Under the pieces are notes generated by a model, which was given only the letters and a program-made list of their open reading frames with translations, had not been told where the DNA came from and did not search any database. From NCBI GenBank assembly GCA_002179805.1, contig NAVB01000031.1, forward strand, positions 1 to 64,000: a stretch of DNA of 64,000 nt. Reading direction: 5' to 3'. This stretch comes from Acanthamoeba lenticulata (lineage: Eukaryota; Discosea; Longamoebia; Acanthamoebidae). Position numbers and translations under genes: made by a program. Below, piece by piece: positions 40,267-52,800 of this stretch. How positions within the stretch are numbered: the stretch's first letter is position 1; each line of letters starts with the position of its first letter.

Positions 40267-42128
40267 ATGGAGTCCCCTCAGCCCCTCCTGCCCGTGGTGA
40301 GGACAACCGCGTCGTCTGCCGGCAGGACTAATCGAGGAGTCCGGCGCTCCAAAAGGGCTGGAGGGTCCAACACCAGCCAGACCTACCAAGCATGCGGGCT
40401 TGGTCTGCTTCTGGTCATGGCTGTATATGGCACCTTCTACGTGCTGCTCGAAAAAGGTGGGGAGGCAGACTGCCCGGTGTGCCATGAAGTCATTACGCCT
40501 GCCACAGCGCGCTTGCATACTGAAGGATACCACACCCTGCTGAGGGAAAGGTGGAACCCTTCACGCTTCCACGGCAACTCAACCAAGTGGAAGGACTGCA
40601 TCGCAAAGACGCACCCCGACTATCCTGCCATCTCCGAGTATGAAGGCACTCGACCTGTCTTTGTGTGGACTTGGCACACTCTGGAGAACTTCCTCTACAT
40701 TCATCAGGTAAACCTTGTCGCCGTTGCATGATTGCAGTGTCATCATTGTGCTCGCTCACATGAACCACACAGGAGTCAGTGCAACAGTGCGTGGTGCCCT
40801 GTTTTATTGCATCCGACGTGCACATGACGCAGGAGTGTCTGGATGAAGTGGACGGGTTCATATTCCACCCTCCAACAACGGCGCATCGGCCTTATGAACC
40901 TCTAGTGAAGCATTCTTATCAGCAGTGGACTCTCTTTTCAACAGAGTCAGAGCTCAACTATCCAATGCTTGAAGGTATTCATGCTCGGGTGGATTTTGCA
41001 TTAGTAACTAATGAGTAGCATTGCCTAAACAGACCCCAAGTTCATGTCCAAGTTCGACATCAACATGACTTATCACTTGGATGATGACGTGCCCTTCACG
41101 TACTTCATCGATCTGGACTTCTACACAAAGCATTGGAAGCACCCGATCTTGCCCAAGGTGCGCGCCTTGGTCGGTGAGGCGGTGCATGGCTTCAACTCTA
41201 ACAGGCTTCTTCTGCGACTCGGCGCAGACGGCCAAGGTCCCGGTCATGATGATGATCTCCAACTGTGAGCCCAAATCGCCTCGCAATCAGTACCTGGCGG
41301 AGCTCATGCAATACATAGACATCGACTCCTACGGCAAGTGCTTCCACAACAAGGTTCGACTCCCGCACTTCTTGGCGAGCACTCAATGTCTCAAGCCACC
41401 CGGGGCGCAGGACATTCCATCGGAGATGGACGGATGGCCCTGGTGGGAGGTCAAGTGGAACTTGACCTCCCAGTACAAGTTCACCATTGCTATCGAGAAC
41501 TCCATCTCGCAAGACTACGTCACAGAGAAGCTGTTCCACTCGTTCATCGTAGGCACCGTGCCCAGTATGTATCCCACAGTGCTCCACAGCGTGCGGTCTC
41601 CCTTGTTGTACTTCAGCAGCACTAACTCGCAGTCGCCATTGGCAGTCTACCTGGGCGCGCCCAACGTCGATCAATTCGCGCCAGCCGCCAAGTCGCTCAT
41701 CAAGGTCACGGATTTCGAGTACGTCTTCGCCCTCCTCACCACAGCACGACGATAGCAATGACCGGTTTCTGACCTCGCATCATCCTCTACATTGTGGGGA
41801 ACAGAGGCCCCAAGGAGCTGGCCGAGTTCTTGAAGGAGCTGGACGAGAACGATGACGCCTACGGGGAATACCTGCGGTGGAAGGAGGAAGGCCCCTCCGA
41901 GAGCTTCATCGAGCTCCAGAAGACGTCTCCGCGGACCGGGCCCTGTCGGTACGCGCCCTGCCGCAACGTGCAAGGCTTTGACGATCGTTTTGTTGTTGTT
42001 GTCGTCGTCGGTCGTGGATCCTCACCATGCGGCGGGTCGCCAGGCTGTGCAAGCGGATCGCCGAACTGCAGAACCTGACCCCGTCCGACAAGGAGAAGAG
42101 CATGCGGCATCATCACCACAAGCACTGA
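40267..42128 (+). CDS. GT10 alpha-1,3-fucosyltransferase-like protein
   Basis: GT10 enzymes transfer fucose from GDP-fucose to N-glycans or other glycans in the Golgi. The ATG at 40267 opens a short basic cytosolic tail and a signal anchor (ACGLGLLLVMAVYGTFYVLL), giving type II topology. The lumenal part has about seven exons: RPVFVWTWHTLENFLYIH, SKFDINMTYHLDDDVPF, KVPVMMMISNCEPKSPRNQ, and the family signature YKFTIAIENSISQDYVTEKL, then GTVPVYLGAPNVDQFAPAAK. The Tyr-Val-Thr-Glu-Lys core and the GA.N...FAP block are the GDP-fucose site, so activity is likely. The last exons read LAEFLKELDENDDAYGEYLR and the Cys-containing stretch TGPCR...LCKRIAELQ. The protein ends MRHHHHKH at 42128, an unusual His-rich tail. 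About 430 residues. Acceptor and linkage cannot be decided. Confidence 0.85.
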
Positions 42129-42380
42129 TCCGAGGAAAAGGAAAAGGGAACGCCCCACCAGGTCCGCGCAGAGCGCACGAACAGGTTGGGGGGAAGATGG
42201 AGCTGGAGATTTGGAGGGATGGAAAATGCATCGGTTCGGTTGCATGTTGTCTGGTTACTGCCTTTACTTGGCGTTAGCATGCAACCAACGTAACGTGCTG
42301 GCGTCCGAGAGGCGGAGGATCGACGTCAGCCGAGGTAAACCGTCGCCACACCGCCCCCCTCCACAAGCAGGGTCGAGCCT

Positions 42381-45003
42381 TCACAGGTTGTCGTTGATGA
42401 TCTGGTACACGTTGAGGCCGACGACGAGACCCACCAGGAGGACGATGACCACGATCAGCCCGTAGGCGAGGCTCACCGTGTGGGGCATGGCCCACGACGG
42501 CAGCGCCTGGAACGCCGCGCCCTCGTCCTCCTCGTCGTCGTTGTCGACGTCGTCGCTGCTGCCGTTCTGGATGGCGGTCTCGGCAGGGTCGTAGCCCTCC
42601 TCCCTCACGCCGCCGTAGACGCGCGGCAGCTGCGGCGCCGAGCGCGGCGGGTGGTCGATGGTGAGGTACTCGGCCACCAGCGGGTCCGGCTTGATCTCCT
42701 CCTCCGCGACGGCGGCGGCCGAGAGCTGGTGCGTCCGGTGCCAGTGAAGCGCGCGGAGGTAGATGAGGAGCGGGAGGATGAAGTTGATCGTCGACTGCAG
42801 GAAGAGCGACGCAAAGTTGATCACCGTCGTCAGGCCGCTTCCCGTGTAGAATGGTATAGCTGCACCGCGCCAGCCAATCAATCAACAGAACTCTTTGGTT
42901 TTGTTTATATTTAAATATTTATATTTATTTATTTTATCTCAAATGTTCGTTGTTGTGGTTGGGAAAAACGCACCCACGAGCCAGGGGAAGATGACCGAGA
43001 AGAAGAAGGCCCAGTACTTGTTGCAGAGCTCGTTGTCGAGCAGGTTGTACCGCACGATGATTCTACTCACCGCGCCCGCGTCGTCAGTCCTCTTGCTCCT
43101 CCAAGCAAGCAAGGGGGGAGGGGGAGGGGCGTACGCGTAGACGGGGATGGAGGTGACGAAGATGGCGGCCGGGATGAAGTAGCCGCTGATGCGCGACAGG
43201 ATGAAGCACCCGTCGCACTGCGACTGCAGCATCGTCAGCAGGTTATTGTCGCCCGTGTACACGAACGCCAGCGCGCCTGTTTGCGTTGTAACGCCAAAAG
43301 AGGAAGAATTAAGAACAACAACAATGGAGGGTCCCCAGTCTCCAGCAGACCGAATGGAGCACGACGAGCGAGAGGAGGCGAGGTCGAGCACCAATAATGC
43401 CCACGAAGAAGAAGACGACGGAGGCGATGGAGGTGCTCGCCACCAGGCTCGGCTTGACGCTCACGTTGGAGGCCTTCTCGCTGCACCAGCTGGGCACCGT
43501 GATCGCCATCACGAAGTTGAACCTGTAGGTGCGCCTCTCCACATGAGCGTATGTACATATACGCTGCTCCGCCCAATGGCCAAGGAGGGAAAGGAAGGGG
43601 GGAGGCGGACATGATGGTGCCCAGCACGTTTGTCTGCGTCGACGTGATGACCGGGATGCTGCCCACCACCCCCTTCCTGAAGAAGTCCACCTGCCCCCCC
43701 CCCAATCGCCCTCAGCCAACGGCACAACAACAACAACAACAGAACCAAAAACAAAGGAGAGAAGAGGGGGGGGCGTACGGTCCAGAGGAGGACGATGGCC
43801 AGGAGTGACACCACCGCCGCTGTGCAGGAGCAGCCCCAGAGAAGGTGGTGAGATGGAAAAGAACGAAGAAGAAGAACGAAGAAGGAGAAGAAGGCGTGAC
43901 GAGAACGATGGGCGCGGCACCTTCTTGCACGATGATGTTCTTGTTGAGGTTGAGGTAGCCCAGCGGAGCGACGATGGCCAAGATGACGATCATCCCCAGC
44001 GACAGCACGTACGACTGCCCTCATGGACGGGGCGAGGGCGTCAGCGTCAGCCAAGACCACGTCCCATTATTGCTACATACATCGCCAAAGGGCGTGATGT
44101 CATCGCCGGCAGTCTCGACGCAGTTCCACCAGTGGAAGTCCGGGTAGAACTCGATCCCGCAAGTCCCTTTGAGCGCCACGAACGCAAAGTCCAACGTCTG
44201 TTTGTCCCTCCAGAGACCATCCATCCATCGCACGCACACACACACGCGTATGTGCCGTGAGCCTCGTCCATCCATACGCACACACACGGGGATATCAAAG
44301 ACGAGGAAGACCTGGGCCGAGACGATGAGGGAAGCGATGATGAGGGAGAGCAGCGAGATGATGAGGATGAACAGCACGATCAGGTAGAACCACCGCGGGA
44401 AGAAGAACTTGACCAGCGTCGTCAACTCCACCTTGCCCTGCTCCCATCACCATCCAATCGTCATCAGCACCATCGGCATCATCGTCCCACCGTTGCCGCG
44501 TGAGAACGAGAAAGAGCAAAGAGCGAGGGGCGAGGAGGGAGAGGGGACCTGGAAGCGGCTGTTGCCCGGCACGAGCGCCATCGCGTGGACGAGGAGGAGC
44601 GACGAGAACAGGCACACGGCCCACATGAACACCACCGCCACGAGCGGCGTCACCCAACCGGCCTCCTGCACCACCACCGGGATCGACACGATGGCTGTGC
44701 TCGAGCGAGGCAAAGCCAGTAAGTCGAGAAGCCAAGAGACTTGAGTACACACGAGGGAGCAGACGTACCGGGCCCGGTGATGGAGTTGATGAGGAGGCAG
44801 ACACTGCCGAAGGTGCCGATCTGCTTGTCCCCATCGCCCTCGTTGTCTGCGGCAGCGCCGCTGCGACGCCAGAAGAGAAGGCGGGACCGCCACCCAGCCG
44901 GGTCAGCCACCAGCAACGGGTGATCTTCCTCACGCGTGTTGGAGGCGACGGAGGCCGCATCACCAGGCAAACTGTTTCCTTGTCTGTATCTGTTGATTGA
45001 CAT
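42381..45003 (-). CDS. AAAP-type amino acid transporter (SLC38/Aa_trans-like)
   Basis: The ATG at 45003 opens a hydrophilic N-terminus (MSINRYRQGNSLPGDAAS) followed by GTFGSVCLLINSITGPG, the unwound first helix typical of the amino acid/auxin permease family, and IVSIPVVVQEAGWVTPL. At least ten hydrophobic segments follow over about eleven short exons, including FLIVLFILIISLLSLIIAS-like, YVLSLGMIVILAIVAPLGYL, KGVVGSIPVITSTQTN, KPSLVASTSIASVVFFFVGI, GYFIPAAIFVTSIPVYAY, YWAFFFSVIFPWLVG, FLQSTINFILPLLIYLRA and LIVVIVLLVGLVVGLNVYQI near the end. An extracellular loop (KGTCGIEFYPDFHWWNCV) has two cysteines. The last loop is acidic. About 580 residues. Proton- or sodium-coupled neutral amino acid transport across plasma or lysosomal membrane is inferred from the family only. 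Confidence 0.75.
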
Positions 45004-45419
45004 GGTGCAAGACCGAACGAAGAGGGGAGACCTCCAGTTTTCTATGAGGACGTGCGAAGAGTGTCGTTTTCGATCTCAAAAAGATCGAAGAGATTGAGAT
45101 TGGTTCCGATTCCTCGGAATGCCGATGCCGAGTTGCGTCTAATTGCGAATGTGCTCGCTGCGTGGAAGGCGCCCAAGAGATTCAAAGAGCGAAGCAGTGA
45201 CCGCGAGAGGATGCGCGTTGCTTTACTTGCCGGAAGTGTGCAACTCTCCCTCCTCCTTCGACTTTTGCCGTCCGGCGCGTCCGGCCATTGGGGCACGCGC
45301 GGTCAAAACTCATTCCAGCCAAACCACTCTCCCTCTCTTCCCTCCCAACGCAGACGGCAGCTGCCGGGCGCTTCCGCCCCGTTATGGCACGCCTCCGGTT
45401 CGGGCAGGTGTGAGCGTCC
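45004..45419. promoter_or_regulatory. Intergenic region upstream of the amino acid transporter
   Basis: These 416 bp lie between the stop of the SAP30BP-like gene and the transporter ATG on the same strand. A CCAAT element on the minus strand is present near 45282-45288. The plus-strand frame crossing the region (45052-45915) starts without ATG and resembles no family. Confidence 0.4.
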
Positions 45420-46798
45420 CTACTTTTGTCGTAGGCGGGCCTCGATCTCGGCTTTCTTGGCCAGCCTGCGCGTGGCGACGTGCAAACAACATGAGCCGTC
45501 GAGTGACACGCTTTGGGGCAAAGCTGCAGTGGGGCGCGCGTACGCATATTCGGCGTATCGGGACCCTCCGGTGCCGGTGAGCGGAGCGCCTGCGGCAGCT
45601 GGAGCCCGTGCTGCTGGTGCTGCCGAGGCTACCGGGTCGCCCTGGTCCCACTTGCTGGCGACCGCCGGACGCTTTCTGCCTTCGACCACCTTCACCACTG
45701 GCCGCGGCGCCGCTGCTGCCGCCGCTCCGGGCACGAGCCCCGCCGCAGCCACCGTTGTTGCCGGATTCACGACTGCCGCGGTCGTGCCTGAGGACGTGAA
45801 GTCGATGGTCGTCCGATCTGGAGAGACGCGTCATCACGACATCAAGAGAGGGGTGAGGACCCTCGGACCGCAGTTGCGGAACGCTGCGAGCTGGACCCCT
45901 TCCCCCCCCCCCTAAGTAGACGTACTCTGCTGGGCGGCCTTCTGCTTCTTCTGGCGCTCCATGACTTCGGCGGCCTCGCGCCGAATGGCGGCCGGGTCGA
46001 ACAGCTCGCGCGGGAAGTTGGAGCCGGTTTCGTCAATCCCTGTCGTGTGCGCCGCCTTCTTCGTCAGCGCGAGCTCTCCAACCTGGTGGAGGCCCAGCCC
46101 GGGGCAACGCTACCGCAGTGGGAGACGAGCCAGTTGAGCATGTAGGGGTTCTTGAAGTTGCGCGAGTGGCGTATCTTCTCGTTGATGCTCTTGGCGCGCC
46201 CCTCGCGCCGCAGTCGGTGGAACTGCAGGATCTTGCCCTGTGCAGCAAAAGATGTTGAGCCTCGCAGCAGCAGCGGGCCGTATTCGAGCAAGTGGAAGGC
46301 ACGAACCTGGAGGACGGCGTCGGGTGGTCGATCGGGCCGCGGCGGCAGCATAATGTCCATCAACCATCGTCCGTCTTGTTGTTTGCAGTGTCGTGGCGAT
46401 TGATTAATTCACTTGTTTGCAGTGAGTGACAAGGGAACGGTACCAAAAACGAAGGATGATTGGTCCTCAAAATCAGTCCTGAATTGCTCTTCTTCTTCGC
46501 GGTGTGAAGACTCTTCGGGAGCTTCGCTTTCCTCGTCCTGTTGGTACTGCTGCTCAAGCTCATCGACAGCGCGCTGCCGTCGTGCCATTGCAGCCTCCTC
46601 TTCCTCATCCCGTGGTTGTTCCTGCGGCATTTGCTCTTGGTTCTCCTCTTCGTCTAATCGCCGTCGCTTGTGGGGTGTCGATGAATCATCTTGTTCACCG
46701 TTTTCCTCTTCCTCGTGCTCATAGGCAACGAGTCCTCCTTGCTCGTCTTCTTCTTCATCTTCTGTGTACGCTAGACCCAGCAAGCCGCTCATCTCCAA
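45420..46798 (-). CDS. SAP30BP/HCNGP-family protein
   Basis: HCNGP (SAP30BP) proteins are nuclear factors linked to transcriptional repression and, in animals, to splicing of short introns. The ATG at 46798 starts MEMSGLLGLAYTEDEEEDEQ, and the N-terminal 130 residues are acidic with a bipartite-like basic patch (HKRRRLDEE). The conserved core spans two or three short exons: MLPPRPDRPPDAVLQGKILQ, KSINEKIRHSRNFKNPYMLN, HCGIDETGSNFPRELFDP, followed by a basic helix (AAEVMERQKKQKAAQQ). This matches human residues about 130-215 (RNPSIYEKLIQFCAIDELGTN). The C-terminus reads KRPAVASKWDQGDP, the conserved SKWD motif, and ends EIEARLRQK at 45420. About 300 residues. Only 93 bp separate its start from the stop of the large CLU-LRR gene upstream on the same strand, so its promoter is very short. 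Confidence 0.85.
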
Positions 46799-46891
46799 CT
46801 ACCAGTTCGCTATCTTTTCTTTCTTCGTCTTTTTATCAACTTTTCTTTTCTTCTTTTTGTAAGGTACACCCAGGGTGGGTGACAAGCACTC

Positions 46892-49800
46892 TCAAAAGGG
46901 GTTGGCTTTCTTGAAGGCGCGCTCGAGGAGGGCGACCCGTCCCTGCAAGTGCCGCGAGATCGCGCCGGAGCCCTTTGTGGCCTCTTGCAGTGCCGCGGGC
47001 ATCGCTCCTGGTGGTGCCCACGGCGGCGGCGCCGAGGAGGCCAACGGGACGGGACCCATCCCCAGAGCTGGCGGCACCAGCGACGATGGCGACGCGCTGC
47101 TGGCGGAGGTCGGGTCGGAACTGGGCAGCGATGACTGCTGGACCAAGCGCTTGGGGAAGCGGATGCGCATGATGCCCGTCGGCCACACGACCTCCATGTG
47201 CGGGAACCGCGACATGAACCACACCTTGAGCGCGTAGGTCAGCTCCATGCATCCTGTGTGCACCCCATCACCGCCACGTTCAGCCCCGCGATGAGACCCC
47301 AGGCCCCTGGCGCGGGCGATCGTCCTCGCCCCGCGAGGGGGGAGCAAGGTGGGGGGGGGGGCGCACGCACCTCGGAGGTCGATAAAGTACAGGTAGGGGC
47401 AGTGCTCGACGATGTACATGACGGTCTCGTTGCTGATGGGCAAGCAGCTCAGCGTGATCTGTGTGTGCGCACATGAATCACAACCCCTTGTGAGTCTCAT
47501 ATGATATCTTCATCGCTGTGGAGGGCGGTCCAGCCGGAGAGCGCGAATCACCTCTCGCATGGCGCAGAGGTACTGCCCGAGCTTGAGCACCGCCGCCTCG
47601 GCCACCTTCCCGCAGCTCCCGATGTTGAGCTTCGTCTGCACAGATCCCCATCGCCATCAGCCCCATTTGACCAGCGGTACATGGGAAGGGAGGGAGGGCG
47701 CGTACGAGGGACGGGATGGTGGAGAGCAGCGAGAGCGCGCGCGAGGACAAGAGGCTGCATTCGGTCAACAGCAGCGTGTGCAGCTTTGACGGGAAGGCCG
47801 CGGGCGCCGCGGCGAAGGGACCAGAGCCCTTAGGCTCGACCTGTTGCTGCTGCAGCTGGGGGTCGACCAGCTGGTGGCGCTTCCAGCGCTTACGGTTGAC
47901 GCCGTGGGCGCGCACGAGGGCCAGGAGGCCCTCGTCCCCCACCCGTCGGCAGAAGCGCAGATCCAGTTCCTGCGCCCACACGCGCGTGTGTGTGAGCGAG
48001 GAAGGAAGCTCTCGACGCATGATCTCTCCGAGGAGGAGGGGAGGGGCAACCTCGATGTGGGGCAGGGCGGCCAGGTGGACGAGGCCCTGCGAGCTCAGGT
48101 TCTCGCAGTAGAACAGCCGCACCACGCGCAGCTGCTTGCACTGCGCGATGGCCTCTGCCGCCCGGTCCCCGACGTGGGGCAGGGCGGCCAGCTCGAGCAC
48201 GCGCAGGCCGGTCAGCTTGGGCAGGTCCGTGACGATGGGCGCCGAGCCCACGTTCTTGCAGTGGCTCCAGCTGTCGTGTACGCAATGATCAATTCATTGC
48301 TCATGAGCAGGAAAGGGGGGGGGGGAGGCTCAGCGTACTTGAGGGAGGTGAGGTTGGGGCAGTGGGCGGCAAGCTTGCCCAGGCACACGCCCGTGAGGCC
48401 CTTCAGATTGGCGGCGCCCAGGTGCTCCAGGTGCGGCAACCGCCGCGCGAGCTCGCCCAGGCTGTTGTCCTGCGCCACATCCATCTCATGAGACGCGCGC
48501 CTGCGCGCGTGTGCGGTGCGATGCGCGTGTGCGGACGTACATTGATCTCGGAGGAGCCGATGTCGAGGGAGGTGAGGGTGGGGTGGGCCACGAGGGGCTT
48601 CTTGTCGAGGAGCAGCTGGTAGAGGCTCGTCAAGGTGTGGGTCTGGACCTGCCGTGCGGCGCGCTCGACCTGGTGGGCGCCCGGCCGGTTGCCGCAGTTG
48701 TAGAGGTCGAGCACGCGCAGGTGCGGCAGGGAGCCGGGCTTGAGCGCGTGCAGCAGGACGTTGACGAAGCCGATCTTGTCGCAGTCCCGCAGGCGGACCT
48801 CCTCGAGGGAGTCGCCCATGCCGCGGAGCAGCTGCATGAGCATGGGCTCCGTCACGTTCTTGTTGCGCGACAGGTCCACGCTCACCAGCCGCACCTCGAG
48901 GGCGATCGGCGGCGCGGGCGCGGGCGTGACAAAGGCCGCGAGGCTGGCGTCGGACAAGCGGTGGCAGTGCTTGAGGCGCAGTTGAGTCAGGCGGGGCAGC
49001 TTGGCCAGCGCCGCGCACGCGTCGTCGTTCATGGCGTCGCTGCCGGTGGCGTTGAGGCTCTCCAGCAGCGGGCAGCAGGCGGCCAGCCGGCCCGCGGACA
49101 GGACCGAGGTCTTGGTGTAGGCCATGTTCAGGTGGCGCAGGTTGGACAGCCGCCCGAGCGTGGCCTCGCTGAAGTGGATCAGCGTGCAGCCCTCCAGGTC
49201 GAGCGACGTCAGCGCGAGCCCGTGCGGCGCGGCGGCCTCGGCCTCGGCCTCTGCCTCGGGCTGCGGCTCGTCGCTGGCGGCACGGCGGGGCGACTGCCAC
49301 GGGGGCGCCGCGTCGCCAGCGAGGGCATAGGTGGGCAGGTCATCCTCGAGGAGGTACGACACTTGGGGGCAGTTGCGCAGGCTGAGGCTCGTCAGCCGCG
49401 GGCAGTAGCGGAGCAGGATGTCGACCGAGTTGCCGGTGATGACGGTGTGCGACAGGTCGCAGCGCTCGAGGCTCGGCATCTTCTGCGACGCGGGCTGTGT
49501 GTGTCGTGCGTCAGTCTCGCGTCGACATGCACAAGCGCGGGAAAGGAGGGCACACGCACACGCGGATTCGGCACGACGCGGCGGATCTTGAGGCGCTTGG
49601 CCTCGAGCAGGTTGCGCGAGACATCAAAGTAGCGGCGCTGGGTCATCTTGCGCACGTCCACGAGGTAGAGCTGGGCGGGCTCCTCGGTCATGAGCTTGAG
49701 CTTGGTCCCCTGCTCTCTCGCCCCCCCAACATCACACATACCAAGGTGTTGTGAGCAGGCCGCCAGCAAAAAGAAGCAGGAGCAGCAGGAGGCAAGACCT

Positions 49801-52800
49801 CTTTGTGCCCGGTGACGAGGAAGGCATGGTAGGCGGCCTCCAGCTTGGCCGAGTTATCGAGCGAGAACTCCTTCCAGCCGGGCTGCTCCAGCCGCAGCGT
49901 GTAGGTGTCCTTCCAGTACCACCGCACTACGCGCAAAGCATGTCGGGTGAGGAATTTGAGGAATGCGCCGCATGCCGAGCCACACATACCAGAGTTGTAG
50001 CGCGGGCCAAAGAGGACCTGGAAGGTGCCGTCGGTGAGGTAGGCGCAGCGGCTGAGGTCGAGCTGAGTGATAGCCCAGGCGCACTCGGCCAGGACGAGCA
50101 GCATCCAATCGCGCATCCAGTGGTAGCCCGTGCACACCACGCGCCGCACGACGGCCAGCTGAGCCTCGGTCTCCTGCTCGCCCAGGAGCCGCGCGAACTG
50201 GTCCTGCAGCGGCAGGTTCCAGCAGCACATCTCGAGGAACAGGTGCAGCTCGTTGCTCTGCGCAAAGCTCTCCACCAGCGACAAGAGCAGCTGCTGCTGC
50301 CGCGTCATGGCGCCCCGCTGGTCCTCTTCATCATCATCATCATCACCAGCACCGTCGTCGTCGCTCTCGCTGGGGCTGCTTCTGGTCACCGTCATACTGT
50401 TGTTGTGATCGTTGCGGCCGGCATCAACGCGCAGGCGGCTGTCGGCCTGGTCCATGTGCTCCGGGTCGAGCAGGCAAAACAGCTTGGCCGCGCGTCTGAG
50501 CGTGCGCACGCGGCTCCCGGGCTTCTGCGTCTTGGCGTACTCTGCCAGCGCAGCCGCGGACATGACGTCAGCATCTCGCCAATCTCCTCCAATCTCCTCC
50601 AGAGGCGAGAGGCGCCGAACGCACCGAGGAGGCTGCGAATCTGCGCCAGCCGAAAATGCTGCTTCTTGGCACTGCGCCGGACGCAAACACGTAACCACAC
50701 ACGCGCGCTCAACCACCGTACAGCTGCTTTAGCTGCTGCTGCTGCTGCTGAGGGTGTGGCACGCACTAGTGGTAGACGTCGGCGAGGGCGCAATAGATCT
50801 GGCTGAGGGGGTAGTGCATGGCGGCGTGCAGCTTGGCCTCCTCCTCGAGGATGGGCACGAACCACTCGCACAGCCACGTCCGATACTTCTCCGGCCGCCG
50901 CCGCAACAGCTGCTTGGCCTGCCGGTGGAACCGATCAAAACAGAACAAACAACAAGCACACGATCTAATAGTCAGATAATCATTTGGAAAAAACGGAAAA
51001 GTAAATGGAAAACTGGAAAGCGCGCACGAGTTGGCACATCTCGATGGCGCACGCCGACGTCGTGTGGGGAAGCGCCGTCGCCATGCCTCCCTGCTCCCCC
51101 CCCCCCGCATAGCATAGCATGCCGGCATATATACATACGCCTCCGTCAGGGACCATTTGTGGTTTTGGAGTTGGGGGGGGGGGGTGAAGAGGCGTACAGC
51201 GGTGAGGAAGCAGAAGTAGTGCTTGCGGGTCAGGAGCCGGTAGTACTCGGTCATGGCCTCGAGCCACAGGACGATGCATTTCTCCAGCTGCCCGTCCCGC
51301 CCGCCTGCCGTCGGCAGCATGACCCGGTCAGCGGGCGCTGTCAGTCAGGGCGGGGGCGCTTTGTCGGGGAAGGGACCGCACCCGATCTCGGCGAAGACGA
51401 CAGCAACAGGAGCGATTGGCTCGAAAGGAACCGTGAGTCGTCCCGGACCATCGGCCGTCCGTTGTGCGAATAGCGCAGCATGCTCCGCGGCGTGGCCGAC
51501 GCCGGCGACGCTGGCGGAACGGCGGCGGCACGAGCTGCAGCGGGCGACGGTTGCTGCTGCTGGCCCCGCAGGTGCTCGTGGACGGCGTCGCAGATGATCA
51601 GCGCGGCCAGCACCTTCCAGTACCGCTCCGCCTTCTTGGCCTTTAGCGGCGGCGCTCCTTCCGCGGTCGGCTGAGCCGCCGTGGCGGTCGAGGAGGCCTG
51701 CTGGCCCGTAGCAGAGGCGGGAGGCGGTGGCCCGGAGGGTGGCATCGGCAGCGGCGAGATGGCCTTTTGGTAGTGGCGGCGCGCGATATGGAGCAGCAGC
51801 GAAACCAGCTTGGATGCCGCGGGCTTCGGCCTTTCTGTGCTTTGGCTGCCCTTGCGCCGACGAACATCGGCGTCCTCTTCTTCGTCCTCCCCTTCGTCGT
51901 TGTCGCTGCCACTGTCCGTGTCCCCGTCGTAGTCGTCATCATCGTCATCGCCATCGTCATCGTCGTCATCATCGTCGTTGTTGGCATCGAACCGGCGGGT
52001 GTCGTGGCCGTGCTGGGCGTCGATGGCGAGGGCCTTTTTGAACTCGCGGTTGGCCTCGAGGAACTTCTCGCGGATGAGCTCGTGCCGCTTCTGCCGCTGC
52101 TTCTGGCGGTTGATCTTGTCGATCCGCTCCTCCCCGGCGGGCATCGAGCCGTTGTTACTCGCGCCACCGCTGCTGCCGCGGCCGCGGTCCTCCCCCCGCT
52201 TGCTGATGTACCCGCCGCCGTAGAGGAGGCCCAGCTTCAGCATCACCTTCCCTACGATCATCGTGCGTGCGTGCGTGCGCAGGTCAGCCGCGTTGGTCGG
52301 GACGAGGAAGCTGCGCAGCGAGCGCCGGGGGGGGGGGCGGACCGAGCTCAAAATGGGCGGGCGAGAAGAGGGGATGGACGGCGAGCGACCGCGAAAAGTG
52401 CTCGTACGCCTCCAGCAATTTGACTTCGCGCTTGTAGCCTTTTTGCACCATCATCATCATCATCACCATCAATATAATGACCAAGGACGTCGGGTTAGAG
52501 TCCATTCGGAGCGCGGCCTAGGGAGACGGCCAAGCGGGGGAGCAGAGCACGAGGGAGGCAAAGAAGCAAACAGGGTACCGTATTGGAGCTTGGACTGCCA
52601 GACGCAGACGCGGCCCAAGCGGTAGAGCGTCACGAAGTTGTTGGGCGCCGACTGGAGGGCCTTTTCAAACTTCTGGGAGGAGAGTTCGAGAAGGCGCATC
52701 TGCTCCGGCCCCTTGCCCTTCTCGCGCGCGCGCAGGTGGAGCGCCTGCGCCTCGCTAAAGTCCACGACGTTGAAGTGCTTCACCTGTGTACGCGCGCATC

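Noticed and set aside
45052..45915. 287-codon plus-strand open frame
   Set aside because: It starts without ATG and its second half is antisense to SAP30BP exons; the first half lies in the transporter promoter region.
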